Origin: Bacteroidales bacterium
Lineage (GTDB): Bacteria; Bacteroidota; Bacteroidia; Bacteroidales; VadinHA17
NCBI GenBank assembly: GCA_016928075.1
Contig: JAFGLJ010000035.1
Location: 1-64,000, forward strand
DNA length: 64,000 bases
Direction: 5' to 3'
This document shows positions 25,061-34,149 of this stretch, in pieces. The translations under genes and the position numbers were made by a program. Every line of letters starts with the position of its first letter. Within the stretch, counting starts at the first letter, position 1. Below the pieces are notes generated by a model that saw only the letters and a program-made list of their open reading frames with translations, made no database searches and had not been told where the DNA came from.

Positions 25061-26905
25061 TTACTGTATTTCCAGTATATATGGCTTACGTGGTGACAGT
25101 TTTATTGTTTCATCAAGGTCATACACCCTGCCGCCCAGGACGTCCTTACCTGATTTTTTGCCTTCAAGCATCTCACCGAAACGTTCCAGGTGAAGATCAT
25201 ATGGTGAAGCATTCTTATTAATTATGACCATCACCATATCATTATCATTGTATCTGAAATACACATATGTATTATGCTCCGGGGCAAAATGCATCAGTTT
25301 ACCCGTGTGTATCACCCCTGCCGTTTTTCTCCAGTTGAGCAGTTTTTTAAACATGCTCTGCATATTTTTTTCTTCGCTGTCCAATCCCTGACCCGTGAAG
25401 GCATTCACTTTATCGCCTGCCCATCCACCGGGAAAATCCTTCCGTATATATCCATGGTCATCCCCCTCCTTATGGGTCATCAGTATTTCAGTTCCGTAGA
25501 AGATCTGCGGTATGCCCCTTGTGGTAAGGAAAAAGACTATGCCATTACGGAACATATCTTTATTCATATCAAGCTGCATATAGAACCTTGGCATATCATG
25601 GTTATCGGGAAAGATAACCAGGTTGTAAGGGTTGGGATAAAGGAAGTCGCCGGCGAGCATCTCATAGATTTTTATGAGGCCGGTGTTCCATTCCTCTTTT
25701 TCTTTCAGTCCTTCGCTCACGGCATTTTGCAGCGGGAAATCCATGAGGCTGGGCAATTCACCCTGATAGCCATCCTTATTATCCTGTCCTTTCTGCCAGT
25801 ATGACACTATTGCCGGTTCAAGGCTCCATTCTTCACCCACTATATTAAAGAACGGATATTCTGCACTGATCCTCCTGTTCCATTCGGCCATCATATGTTT
25901 ATCGGGATACGGGTATGTGTCCATTCGTATTCCTGCCAGGCCTGCATATTCGATCCACCATATGCTGTTCTGGATAAGGTATTCGGTCATAAATGGATTT
26001 CGCTGGTTCATATCGGGCATGGATGCTGAAAACCAGCCACGTGTCATTTTTTCTTTGTCGGCTTCCGAGGCATACAGATCCTGGTTGACTGTTCTCCTGT
26101 GGTTGGTGCGGACATATTCCGGGTAACTGAGCCAGTCGTCTGCCGGCAGGTCATCCATCCACCAGTGGCCGGAGCCGCAATGGTTGAAGATCATGTCCAT
26201 TATCACCTTCATGCCTTTCTCTTTTGCTTCCCTGATCATTTCAACATAATCTTCATTGGTTCCGAAACGCCTGTCAACCTTATAAAAATCAGTAGCTGCA
26301 TATCCGTGGTATGACCATTCTTCCATATCGTTCTCCAGGACGGGGTTCAGCCAGATGGCTGTAAATCCCATATCCGCGATATAATCCAGGTGGTCCCTTA
26401 TGCCTTTGATATCGCCTCCATGCCTCCCGTAGCGTTTCCTGCGGTTAAGGCCTTCCTTCATCCCTTCGATCTCATCGTTTGACGGATCACCGTTTGCAAA
26501 CCTGTCGGGCATGATAAGGTACATCACATCCGAATTATCAAAACCTTTTCTTTCGGCTGACCCGGGTTTCCTTTCCAGGAGTTTATATTCTTTTTCGATC
26601 GTTTTGTTATGCTCATCCGTGAATTTTATCATGAATGATCCGGGTTTTGTTTCAGGTGATATATCGAGATTGACAAAGAGGTAATTTTTACTGGCAGTGC
26701 GGTCAACGGATACCAGTTGCAGCCCATCATAATCGATGTTCACCCTTGAATCAGCAATATTTTTACCATGCACCATTACCTGGAGCCGGGTATGTTTCAT
26801 CCCTGTCCACCAGAATGGGGGTTCGATATGTTCGATCTGTGCGTATGTGGTGTTTTTTGCAATCATAATGGCAATAGCCGTAAATATCAGCAGTTTAAAT
26901 TTCAT
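25061..26905 (-). CDS. GH13 neopullulanase/cyclomaltodextrinase-like enzyme (SusA type)
   Basis: A 614-residue periplasmic enzyme with a Sec signal peptide ending near TTYAQ (about residue 23). An N-terminal immunoglobulin-like domain (about 25-120) of the cyclomaltodextrinase N type precedes the barrel. Catalytic residues are Asp329 (AGIRMDTYPY), Glu358 (FFNIVGEEWS) and Asp437 (FPDNHDMPRF). DMIFNHCGSGHWWM and the C-terminal beta domain (VVFFLTTRGIPQIFYGTEI then LERFGEMLEGK) match SusA relatives. It would cut imported maltodextrins to maltose and glucose in the periplasm. It begins 4 nt after the GH53 stop and so is co-transcribed. Confidence 0.94.
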   Translation of the reverse strand: MKFKLLIFTAIAIMIAKNTTYAQIEHIEPPFWWTGMKHTRLQVMVHGKNIADSRVNIDYDGLQLVSVDRTASKNYLFVNLDISPETKPGSFMIKFTDEHNKTIEKEYKLLERKPGSAERKGFDNSDVMYLIMPDRFANGDPSNDEIEGMKEGLNRRKRYGRHGGDIKGIRDHLDYIADMGFTAIWLNPVLENDMEEWSYHGYAATDFYKVDRRFGTNEDYVEMIREAKEKGMKVIMDMIFNHCGSGHWWMDDLPADDWLSYPEYVRTNHRRTVNQDLYASEADKEKMTRGWFSASMPDMNQRNPFMTEYLIQNSIWWIEYAGLAGIRMDTYPYPDKHMMAEWNRRISAEYPFFNIVGEEWSLEPAIVSYWQKGQDNKDGYQGELPSLMDFPLQNAVSEGLKEKEEWNTGLIKIYEMLAGDFLYPNPYNLVIFPDNHDMPRFYMQLDMNKDMFRNGIVFFLTTRGIPQIFYGTEILMTHKEGDDHGYIRKDFPGGWAGDKVNAFTGQGLDSEEKNMQSMFKKLLNWRKTAGVIHTGKLMHFAPEHNTYVYFRYNDNDMVMVIINKNASPYDLHLERFGEMLEGKKSGKDVLGGRVYDLDETIKLSPRKPYILEIQ

Positions 26906-26909
26906 TCGA

Positions 26910-28064
26910 TCAAAAATTATAATTAAAAGTCATATAATCCATTCCCTGCAGGACGTTTCCCTGGAAGTCGAAGAAGGTATTGCTATCGAAGGCAGAGCCT
27001 GTGCCCCACTGTGTTTTAGCATTTGAGCTTATCCATGCCGGTTCCCAGTAGAATATCCCTTTGCCCCCGCCGTCAATTATTTCCTGTGTAAGTTTCTTCA
27101 GGTATTTATACTGTCCTGCCTCCGTTGCCGGGTAGTTGGGCACCAGTTTATCAGCATCCATGATATTGGGGTATGCATCGGCGTTCTCCAGTGTCCATGG
27201 ATATGCGGTCTCCAGCACCATAACATCTTTGCCAAATGTCTCTTTGAACTCCCGTACATAATCACTTACATCATTCAATAATACCGATGACCACATATAA
27301 TAATATGAAAAGCCTATTATGTCGTATTCAGCCAGGCCTGCTTCGACAAGGCTGGTGAACCAGTTTCTAACGTTTTCAGGCTGTGCTATATGGATGAGCA
27401 CTTCAGTATCGACCGTGCTCTGTGCCGCTGCATCCCTTACGGCTGTTATGGCCCTGTTGATAAGACTGACAAATTGTGCTGTGTTATCCCACCTGTTACC
27501 AGGAGGAAGGACGAATCCCGGGTTTATCTCATTGCCCACCTGTACATATTCAGGCATAAGGCCTTCGTTATCAAGCTTTTTCAGGGTGTTGAAAGTATAG
27601 TTATAGATACTGTCTCCCAGGGTTTCAGGGCTGAGATCCTGCCATGCTGACGGCGGAAACTGTTTTCCCGGGTCAGCCCAGTTATCGGAATAGTGGAAAT
27701 CGAGCAGCACCCTCATCCCCTCATCTTTTGTTCTTTGTATCCCCAGTTTTACATCTTCGAAATCATGATACATCTTACCGCCACCATACAGGTCTGCTGT
27801 CCACTGCGGGTTATGGAACAGGCGGAACCTCACCGCCCCGGTCCCGTATTTGCTGAATATCCTGTAAGGATCGGTCACCTTACCGGAATCTATATACACT
27901 CCCCCATGCTCAAGTATTTCATTCACATAGCTGAGGTCGGCTCCCATGAGGAATGTATCGGGGCTGTAGAACACCCTCGGGTCATCGTTCCCATCGGCTT
28001 CATTTTTATTACAGGCCAGCATCGCGATTCCAGTAAGTGCAAGTATAAACAGTATTGATCTCAT
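26910..28064 (-). CDS. GH53 endo-beta-1,4-galactanase lipoprotein
   Basis: A 384-residue protein with a lipoprotein signal (LTGIAMLAC, Cys18). It shows the GH53 pattern: FLMGADLSYVNEILEHGGVY, VRFRLFHNPQW, VLLDFHYSDNWADPGKQFPP, acid/base Glu179 in YVQVGNEINPG, and nucleophile Glu285 in VMVLETAYPW. GH53 enzymes cleave beta-1,4-galactan side chains of pectin. It is placed between susE and two alpha-glucan enzymes, which do not share that substrate. Either the locus handles two plant glycans together, or this enzyme has another specificity. It follows a hairpin at 28121-28167, so its expression may be lower than susCDE. Confidence 0.93.
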   Translation of the reverse strand: MRSILFILALTGIAMLACNKNEADGNDDPRVFYSPDTFLMGADLSYVNEILEHGGVYIDSGKVTDPYRIFSKYGTGAVRFRLFHNPQWTADLYGGGKMYHDFEDVKLGIQRTKDEGMRVLLDFHYSDNWADPGKQFPPSAWQDLSPETLGDSIYNYTFNTLKKLDNEGLMPEYVQVGNEINPGFVLPPGNRWDNTAQFVSLINRAITAVRDAAAQSTVDTEVLIHIAQPENVRNWFTSLVEAGLAEYDIIGFSYYYMWSSVLLNDVSDYVREFKETFGKDVMVLETAYPWTLENADAYPNIMDADKLVPNYPATEAGQYKYLKKLTQEIIDGGGKGIFYWEPAWISSNAKTQWGTGSAFDSNTFFDFQGNVLQGMDYMTFNYNF

Positions 28065-28120
28065 AACGAGCTATTCATCGGTTTAACATCAGGATGCATT
28101 CAAGTTAATAAAACGGAATA

Positions 28121-28167
28121 AAAAAAGGTTGTGAAGAGGGATTATTTTCACTCAACACAACCTTTTT
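28121..28167 (-). terminator. Hairpin with T-run between susE and the GH53 gene
   Basis: On the minus strand AAAAAGGTTGTG and CACAACCTTTTTTT form a 12-bp stem with a loop of about 22 nt, ending in a T-run. It lies after the susE stop and before the GH53 gene in the same direction. It may be a partial terminator that sets the expression ratio of susCDE to the enzymes. The plus-strand reading also has an A/T-rich end, but no rightward gene ends here. Confidence 0.65.
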
Positions 28168-28181
28168 CCTAATCCAAAATC

Positions 28182-29252
28182 CTAATTTTTAACTACAGTA
28201 TAAGTGTAAATTGCCTGACTGAGATCGAGGGTAATTGTATAATTACCTGCCTCAGGGATAGGAATATTTGAACCTCCCGGATTAACAATACCATCCGGTT
28301 CGTCATCTCCGAAGTTAAGGTCCCATCCATCGTTAGCCCTGAATTTAAAGTCTCCTGCATGGAGGTCGAGGGTAACTTCAAGGACCCTTTCTGCTGCATT
28401 ATAAGTCATATCGACATCCACGCTCCAGTCGTAAGGAGGCACTGCTCCACCTATAATACCCCAATCGGTGCGTAATATTGAATAAGTAGCTGCGCCGAGG
28501 TCGGCTTTAATCCTGTGCAGACCGGCGGCGGTATTTATCACTATATTATTACCTCCCCAGTTTCCTATCTGGAGTGTTCCGGATGTACCTGAAGGATCGG
28601 GATCACCTATTGTATTAGCCTCTTCCCATGCAGGCGCTTTGAGCAGCTTAAAGCCACTCGGGCTGCCGGCGGTATTGATATACCCCTCGTACCGGTCGTT
28701 GAAACCTGCTGACCATATAACTGACGATGAATCGCCGGCATTCCAGCCGTTATGATCGCCTGGAACAAACAGTCTCGGGTATATAATAACTTTCTTGAAA
28801 GGAGTAAGGGTAAAGCTTATCACATTTGAATAGAGGGTATCTATATCCTGATGCAATACAGCCATGATCCTTGCTTCCAGATCAACCGGTTCTTCGGGAG
28901 TAGCCCCCATAGCCATCAGTGTACCGTTTATATCACCCACGGTGAATGCTGTTCGTAGTCTATTGGTATTTCCCAGGTTCATATAATCAGAGAAATTATT
29001 CCCTGCAAAATCCAGCTGGAAGAAATAGGTAGCTGCGGCAGCAAATCCATAGTCGGCCGGGTCCCATGTAAACACGGCAAGTGTATCTTCCTCATTATCT
29101 TCAAGGAGGACCTGGCTTGAACCTGCCAGGGCACTGGTCAGTACCGGTCCTGTGAGCGTATCTGCCAGGAATGGTCCTTCCTTGTCTTTTTCGCAAGACT
29201 GGAAATATATAATTCCCAGTATTGCCATTAATATAATAGTTACTTTCTTCAT
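28182..29252 (-). CDS. SusE/SusF-like outer-membrane starch-binding lipoprotein
   Basis: A 356-residue lipoprotein (FQSC, Cys20). Residues about 30-140 form a SusE-type N-terminal Ig-like domain (QVLLEDNEEDTLAVFTWDPADYGF is typical). Two tandem starch-binding modules follow: about 150-250 (LFVPGDHNGWNAGDSSSVIWSA, then TGLHRIKADLGAATYSI-like) and about 255-356 (DVDMTYNAAERVLEVTLDLHAGDFKFRANDGWDLNFGDDEPDG). Both end in the LxxxxYTY pattern. It would sit on the cell surface beside SusCD and help hold maltooligosaccharides. Genuine SusE and SusF have one more or different modules; a single protein here covers the role. Confidence 0.9.
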   Translation of the reverse strand: MKKVTIILMAILGIIYFQSCEKDKEGPFLADTLTGPVLTSALAGSSQVLLEDNEEDTLAVFTWDPADYGFAAAATYFFQLDFAGNNFSDYMNLGNTNRLRTAFTVGDINGTLMAMGATPEEPVDLEARIMAVLHQDIDTLYSNVISFTLTPFKKVIIYPRLFVPGDHNGWNAGDSSSVIWSAGFNDRYEGYINTAGSPSGFKLLKAPAWEEANTIGDPDPSGTSGTLQIGNWGGNNIVINTAAGLHRIKADLGAATYSILRTDWGIIGGAVPPYDWSVDVDMTYNAAERVLEVTLDLHAGDFKFRANDGWDLNFGDDEPDGIVNPGGSNIPIPEAGNYTITLDLSQAIYTYTVVKN

Positions 29253-29267
29253 AGCGCTTGTTTTTTT

Positions 29268-30869
29268 CTAGTTTTCACCATATCCGGGGTTTTGTTCCAG
29301 GTTAGGATTGGCTCCGCGGTCGGAATCGGGTATCGGGAACAGGTTATACTTATCATCTGTTGCGATACCGTCTTTTGCGGCACCCTTGAACTGCCAGAGG
29401 TATCCACCGCCAGTGAATAAACCGAATCGTATAAGGTCGGTTCTGCGGTATCCTTCATAATGAAATTCCCTGCCTCTTTCATCGAGTATCCAGTCGAGGG
29501 TAAGCTGTCCTGCGGTTATTTCCCCCGCGGGACCTTCGTATGCCCTGTTACGTACCAGGTTAACATAATCGAGTGCATTGGCAGCGGATGCGTTGGTAGC
29601 CCCGCGAAGATGAGCCTCGGCATACATCAGGTATACATCGGCCAGTCTGAAGAATGGTATGTCCGTATCCGGGTGAGTGGAATGAGATCCTGCAACACCT
29701 TCGGATGTTATGTTTTTCCATTTTGTCAGGCGATACCCTTCAGAGGGTTCAAACTGGTCTTCGATATCCAGTGTCTGTCCGTCGGTCCATATCATAGCTC
29801 GTTTATCCGTTGCTCCCGTTATATCAGGAAAAACAGCCACAAATTCCCTGAGTGTTCTCAGCCCGTTCCATGCTTCTCCCACGCCAAAGTCAGCCGGCAC
29901 TATTGTGCCCCCTACGGTTGCGCAGACAAGGAATGTTGTACCTCCCCAGGTTTTTGTAGCCTGCCCGTCCTGCGGAATTGCAAATATGACGCCATCACAG
30001 TTATGGTTATCTGCCAGGAACAGCTCAGGATAGGAATCATGCAGTTCAAAACCTGCGTTTATCACGTTCTGACAGTTTGTAATTACACCATCATAGTTGG
30101 CTGTACCTGTATACACTTCGGCATTGAGGTACAGTTTAGCCAGCAGTGTCCATGCTGCTGCCTGGTCGAAGCGACCATAGTCGTTGGTCAAAGCAGGTGG
30201 CAGCTGGTCCTGTATCTCCAGCAATTCAGACTCAATATAGTCATACAGGTCGGCCCTGCTGATCTGTTCGGGCAGGAATGATCCCACACCATCTTCCTCT
30301 GTTACGAAGGGAACATTACCAAACATATCGAGTGCATGGTAATAAGCCAGTGCGCGCATCATGCGTGCTTCGGCTTTATAGCCTTTTATTGTTTCCTTCT
30401 CAGCATCAGAGAATCCTCTCTCATCAAGCTTGCTGTCGGCACACTCCCGGATGAACTCGTTACATATGGATATCTGGTAGAATATCCTTGAGTACATATT
30501 TGTTATGAACTCGTTTGAAGGCGACCAGTCCATTTCCTGGTAATCCCTGAGGTTTCCGTCGTTCCAGGAAAGGATAGTTTCATCGGTGGGCAGTTCCTGT
30601 GCGTACCAGTATGCCCTGTGGTATTGTCCGAATCCTTCGTCCAGGCCACTCAGGTCATTGGCACCGTGTGGTCCCTGCTGTCCGCTCACGGCCAGCCCTG
30701 CATATACTTTTGCAAGTACACGCTTATAATTGGCTGCCGATTGATATACATTCGCAGAAGTTATTATATCGTCGTCAAGAGGTACTGTATCAAGATCACT
30801 GATACAGGATGTCAGCGACATAATAATGCTAACTACTGCAACAACTGATATTTTAATATAATTCTTCAT
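29268..30869 (-). CDS. susD: SusD/RagB-family nutrient-binding lipoprotein (starch locus)
   Basis: A 533-residue surface lipoprotein (MSLTSC, Cys22) with the all-helical tetratricopeptide-like SusD fold: YKRVLAKVYAGLAVSG near the N-terminus, YKAEARMMRALAYYHALDMFGNVPFV, FRLADVYLMYAEAHLRG and, near the C-terminus, ILDERGREFHYEGYRRTDLIRFG plus NPNLEQNPGYGEN. It forms the hinged lid over the SusC barrel. It is 18 nt after susC and 15 nt before susE. The neighbours give starch or maltodextrin specificity; the sequence alone would not. Confidence 0.95.
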   Translation of the reverse strand: MKNYIKISVVAVVSIIMSLTSCISDLDTVPLDDDIITSANVYQSAANYKRVLAKVYAGLAVSGQQGPHGANDLSGLDEGFGQYHRAYWYAQELPTDETILSWNDGNLRDYQEMDWSPSNEFITNMYSRIFYQISICNEFIRECADSKLDERGFSDAEKETIKGYKAEARMMRALAYYHALDMFGNVPFVTEEDGVGSFLPEQISRADLYDYIESELLEIQDQLPPALTNDYGRFDQAAAWTLLAKLYLNAEVYTGTANYDGVITNCQNVINAGFELHDSYPELFLADNHNCDGVIFAIPQDGQATKTWGGTTFLVCATVGGTIVPADFGVGEAWNGLRTLREFVAVFPDITGATDKRAMIWTDGQTLDIEDQFEPSEGYRLTKWKNITSEGVAGSHSTHPDTDIPFFRLADVYLMYAEAHLRGATNASAANALDYVNLVRNRAYEGPAGEITAGQLTLDWILDERGREFHYEGYRRTDLIRFGLFTGGGYLWQFKGAAKDGIATDDKYNLFPIPDSDRGANPNLEQNPGYGEN

Positions 30870-30887
30870 TTCCTTATTCTTTTAACA

Positions 30888-33845
30888 TTAATAAGTCATA
30901 CTAACACCGAAGAGGAATGTCCGCGGGCGGGGGTATATATTATTATCTATACCATTTGCCACTTCAGGATCAAGGCCCCTGTATTTAGTAACCAGCAAGA
31001 GGTTCTGTGCTGTTGTATAGACCCTGAGGTTCAGTTTACCTGCCAGCAGGTTATCAAATGTATATCCAAGAGATGCATTATCCAGCTTCAGGTAAGAACC
31101 GTTCTCAATATAGTAGTCAGAGAAATATTTGGGATTCTCAAACTGAGTTTCCAGCAGGTTCCTGTTGGCATTGCCCAGGCATCCTGCAAGGTAAATGCTG
31201 GAATATGAGCCGGAGTTTGAGAAATTGTTATTATAGATATAATTGCCGAGGGCCACCCTTCCGGCGAATGAGAAATCGAAGTTTTTATACCTGAGCAATG
31301 AGTTAAATCCCATGAAGATATCGGGATCAGGATTTTTATACCTGTACCTGTCTTCAACGGTTATTGTTCCGTCGCCATTCCTGTCGACATACAATCCTTC
31401 AATTGGTGTGCCGTCCTGGTCATACACCTGTTCCCATACATAGAATGAGTATTTAGGATGTCCAACGCTGTGTATCTGTATGGTATTACCAACAGCGCCC
31501 GAGATACCGCCCACGGGAACGCCTTCATAATCGGGATCATCAACGAGAGTAAGCTTGGTTATCTTGTTCTCGTTATATGTTGCATTGAAGCCAACATCCC
31601 ATGAAAAGCCCGGCCTTGACAGAACCACTGCGTTGATAGCGAATTCAATACCCCTGTTTTCCATATTACCCACGTTGGTGAGTATCTGGTTTGTAAGGTT
31701 TGTACCTGCAGGTACGGGTATAGTATTAATAAGGTCTTTGGTGTACTTGTAATACGCATCAATTTCACCGGTGATCCTGTTATTGAGGAATCCGAAATCC
31801 AGGCCGATATTATATGTTTCTGTCTCTTCCCATTTCAGGTTAACATCATAACCTTCGGGACGCAGGGTGGTATAATAGGTATCGCCGAACTGGTACCTGG
31901 CATTAGGCTCACTGTATGTGTACCTTGCAAGGTAGGGATAGTCATTGTCCGTAATATTCTGCTGGCCGGTAACGCCATAACCCAGTCTCAGTTTAAGGGT
32001 AGTTATCACATTACTTGCCAGGAATGGTTCCTCGTCAATATTCCATGCCAGTGCAACCGAGGGGAATAATTCCCAGCGGGTTTCAGGTGAGAACCTTGAT
32101 GATCCGTCCTGGCGAAGAGTAAAGGTAACAAGGTAACGATCCATGAAAACATAGTTCAGACGTCCGAAGAATGACACCAGGTAACTTTCCGTTTTATAAT
32201 CGGTCTGCTGGTTAAGAACCGTTCTCATGGCATTGGTGGAGAAATAAGTTCCTTCCCTGTAAAAGTGCTGCCATGAATATCCTGCGACTGCATTGATACG
32301 GCTGCTGATCTGAGGTATTTCATTTACATAGTTGAAATAGAAATCCAGCAGTGAGTTTTGTTTCCCCTGGCTATATTCTGATTTTTCGCCTCCGCCTTTT
32401 ACGGGATCATAATCCCAGGGTGCATTCACGGGAGAATTTATTGTACCGTCACTGCTTGAGCCGTCATGACCCAGGTTCAGTTTGGCTGTCAGTTCAGGCA
32501 GGAAATGCATTTTGTATTCGAGCTGAACGTTTCCGATGAACCTGTTAACCGTGGAAATGTCATCCCTCATCATCAGCTGGGCTACAGGATTGGTAGTAGC
32601 CGTGAAATAGGGTGTTCCATCCGGGTTGGTCCATGTGAAATATCCGCCATAGGGACTTTCAGGATCATAGACAGGTTGTGTGGGATCCATTGAAACAGCA
32701 CCCCCTATAGCACCCCTGTTGGCAAAGGTATTGTTAATATGCATTCCCTTGATATTAACATCAAGCGTGAGGTGATCATCCAGGAATGAGGGGTTAAGGT
32801 TTATGGATGCCGTTGTTCTTTTCAGGTTATCCGTTTTGAGAATACCATCCATATCAGAGTAACTTATTGATACCCTGTAAGGAAGGTCTTCAACTGAGCC
32901 TGAGAAGTTAAGGTTATGGTCGTGGCTGACAGCCGTGCGATAGATCTCATCCTGCCAGTCTGTATCAGCAGTACCCAAAAGGCCGAGCACAAGGTTGTTA
33001 CCTGCATACCTTTCCTGTATAAGGTCCCTGTATTCATCGGCACCAAAGTTATCCACCTGGTTGTAGCGTGAGCTTATTGACACATTACTTGTGTAATTAA
33101 TCTTCATAGGCTGACCGGCCTTACCTTTTTTAGTATTGATAATGATAACACCGTTTGAAGCCCTCAGACCGTAGATAGCGGTAGCGGACGCATCCTTCAG
33201 TATTGTAAAGTTTTCAATATCGGAAGGGTGAATGGTGTTAAGCGGGTTTCTCATACCTGAGACACCTTCATTATCAAGAGGTACGCCGTCAATGACTATA
33301 AGCGGGTCATTGCTTGCAGACAGTGACGAACCACCCCTGATCCTTATGGTTGCCCCTTCACCGGGAGCACCACCGCCATCGGTGATCTGCACGCCTGCTA
33401 TCTTTCCTACAACAAGCTGTTGCGGTGAAGTAATTGATCCCCTGTTAAAATCCTCCGAGTCGATAGCTTTAACAGAGCCTGTAGCATCTTCTTTCCGGGT
33501 TGTACCATAACCGATGGTTACAACCTCGGCAATCTGCATAATGTCGACCTGTAGTTCGACATTGATGGTAGTACGGTTATCAACAGGAATTTCCTGTTCT
33601 ACGTAACCGATAAAGGAGAACACCAGGATCGCATCAGGGTCTACCTGAAGGCTGTACTCTCCATCAGCATTGGTGGTTGTACCCCTTGTTGTACCCTTGA
33701 TGAGTACATTTACTCCGGGTAAAGTGGTCCCCTCCAATGCATCAGTGACCGTTCCGGTAACAGTTATCTGCTGGCCGAAAAGGACACTGCTCATCATCAA
33801 ACCGGCGATGAAAATCATCAGTCGCCGCATCAATAATCTGTTCAT
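30888..33845 (-). CDS. susC: SusC-family TonB-dependent outer-membrane transporter (starch locus)
   Basis: A 985-residue protein. It has a signal peptide (to about residue 25) and a carboxypeptidase-regulatory-like domain at about 27-105 (TGTVTDALEGTTLPGVNVLIKG). The SusC signature GYGTTRKEDATGSV begins the plug domain (about 112-230, with GVQITDGGGAPGEGATIRIRGG, VIDGVPLDNEGVSG and ILKDASATAIYGLRASNGVI). The 22-strand barrel follows, ending in an aromatic beta strand (TFLFGVSMTY). It imports glycans with energy from TonB. It is the first gene of the leftward operon and divergent from the LacI regulator, with which it shares a 304-nt control region. Confidence 0.95.
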   Translation of the reverse strand: MNRLLMRRLMIFIAGLMMSSVLFGQQITVTGTVTDALEGTTLPGVNVLIKGTTRGTTTNADGEYSLQVDPDAILVFSFIGYVEQEIPVDNRTTINVELQVDIMQIAEVVTIGYGTTRKEDATGSVKAIDSEDFNRGSITSPQQLVVGKIAGVQITDGGGAPGEGATIRIRGGSSLSASNDPLIVIDGVPLDNEGVSGMRNPLNTIHPSDIENFTILKDASATAIYGLRASNGVIIINTKKGKAGQPMKINYTSNVSISSRYNQVDNFGADEYRDLIQERYAGNNLVLGLLGTADTDWQDEIYRTAVSHDHNLNFSGSVEDLPYRVSISYSDMDGILKTDNLKRTTASINLNPSFLDDHLTLDVNIKGMHINNTFANRGAIGGAVSMDPTQPVYDPESPYGGYFTWTNPDGTPYFTATTNPVAQLMMRDDISTVNRFIGNVQLEYKMHFLPELTAKLNLGHDGSSSDGTINSPVNAPWDYDPVKGGGEKSEYSQGKQNSLLDFYFNYVNEIPQISSRINAVAGYSWQHFYREGTYFSTNAMRTVLNQQTDYKTESYLVSFFGRLNYVFMDRYLVTFTLRQDGSSRFSPETRWELFPSVALAWNIDEEPFLASNVITTLKLRLGYGVTGQQNITDNDYPYLARYTYSEPNARYQFGDTYYTTLRPEGYDVNLKWEETETYNIGLDFGFLNNRITGEIDAYYKYTKDLINTIPVPAGTNLTNQILTNVGNMENRGIEFAINAVVLSRPGFSWDVGFNATYNENKITKLTLVDDPDYEGVPVGGISGAVGNTIQIHSVGHPKYSFYVWEQVYDQDGTPIEGLYVDRNGDGTITVEDRYRYKNPDPDIFMGFNSLLRYKNFDFSFAGRVALGNYIYNNNFSNSGSYSSIYLAGCLGNANRNLLETQFENPKYFSDYYIENGSYLKLDNASLGYTFDNLLAGKLNLRVYTTAQNLLLVTKYRGLDPEVANGIDNNIYPRPRTFLFGVSMTY

Positions 33846-34040
33846 AGATTTTTGTTTATTAACGGGTTACACATTTCTGAGAATAGTATCTTATTTTTAA
33901 ATCAGGTTCAGGCAATTATTCAATATAATTTTGAGATAAGATTTTAATTATTACTGCAGTCCAGCTAAAAAGATTTTCAGGTTCAGATGTAAATTTCGTA
34001 AGTTTACCATTCCTATCCAATTCTTTTTCAGACTTTTGAC

Positions 34041-34066
34041 GCAATCGTTTCCGCAAACGTTTGAAA
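34041..34066. promoter_or_regulatory. Putative LacI-family operator between susC and its regulator gene
   Basis: AAACGTTTGAAA at 34055-34066 is identical to 16760-16771, and a weaker half-like site GCAATCGTTTCC lies just before it (34041-34052). CAAACGTTTG (34054-34063) is a perfect 10-nt palindrome, as expected for a LacI-type dimer. It is about 85 nt before the regulator ATG and about 210 nt before susC. No confident promoter for susC was found in the 304-nt interval 33846-34149. Confidence 0.55.
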
Positions 34067-34149
34067 TCATTTTTATATCCATTAACTGTCTGACAGGAAA
34101 TAGAAAAAAAATAGTTACTTTTACCCTTGTGGGCTTATTTAGATAGATT

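Noticed and set aside
29460-30281. 273-codon open frame opposite susD
   Set aside because: It is antisense to a clear SusD gene, Cys-rich and without a recognisable motif.
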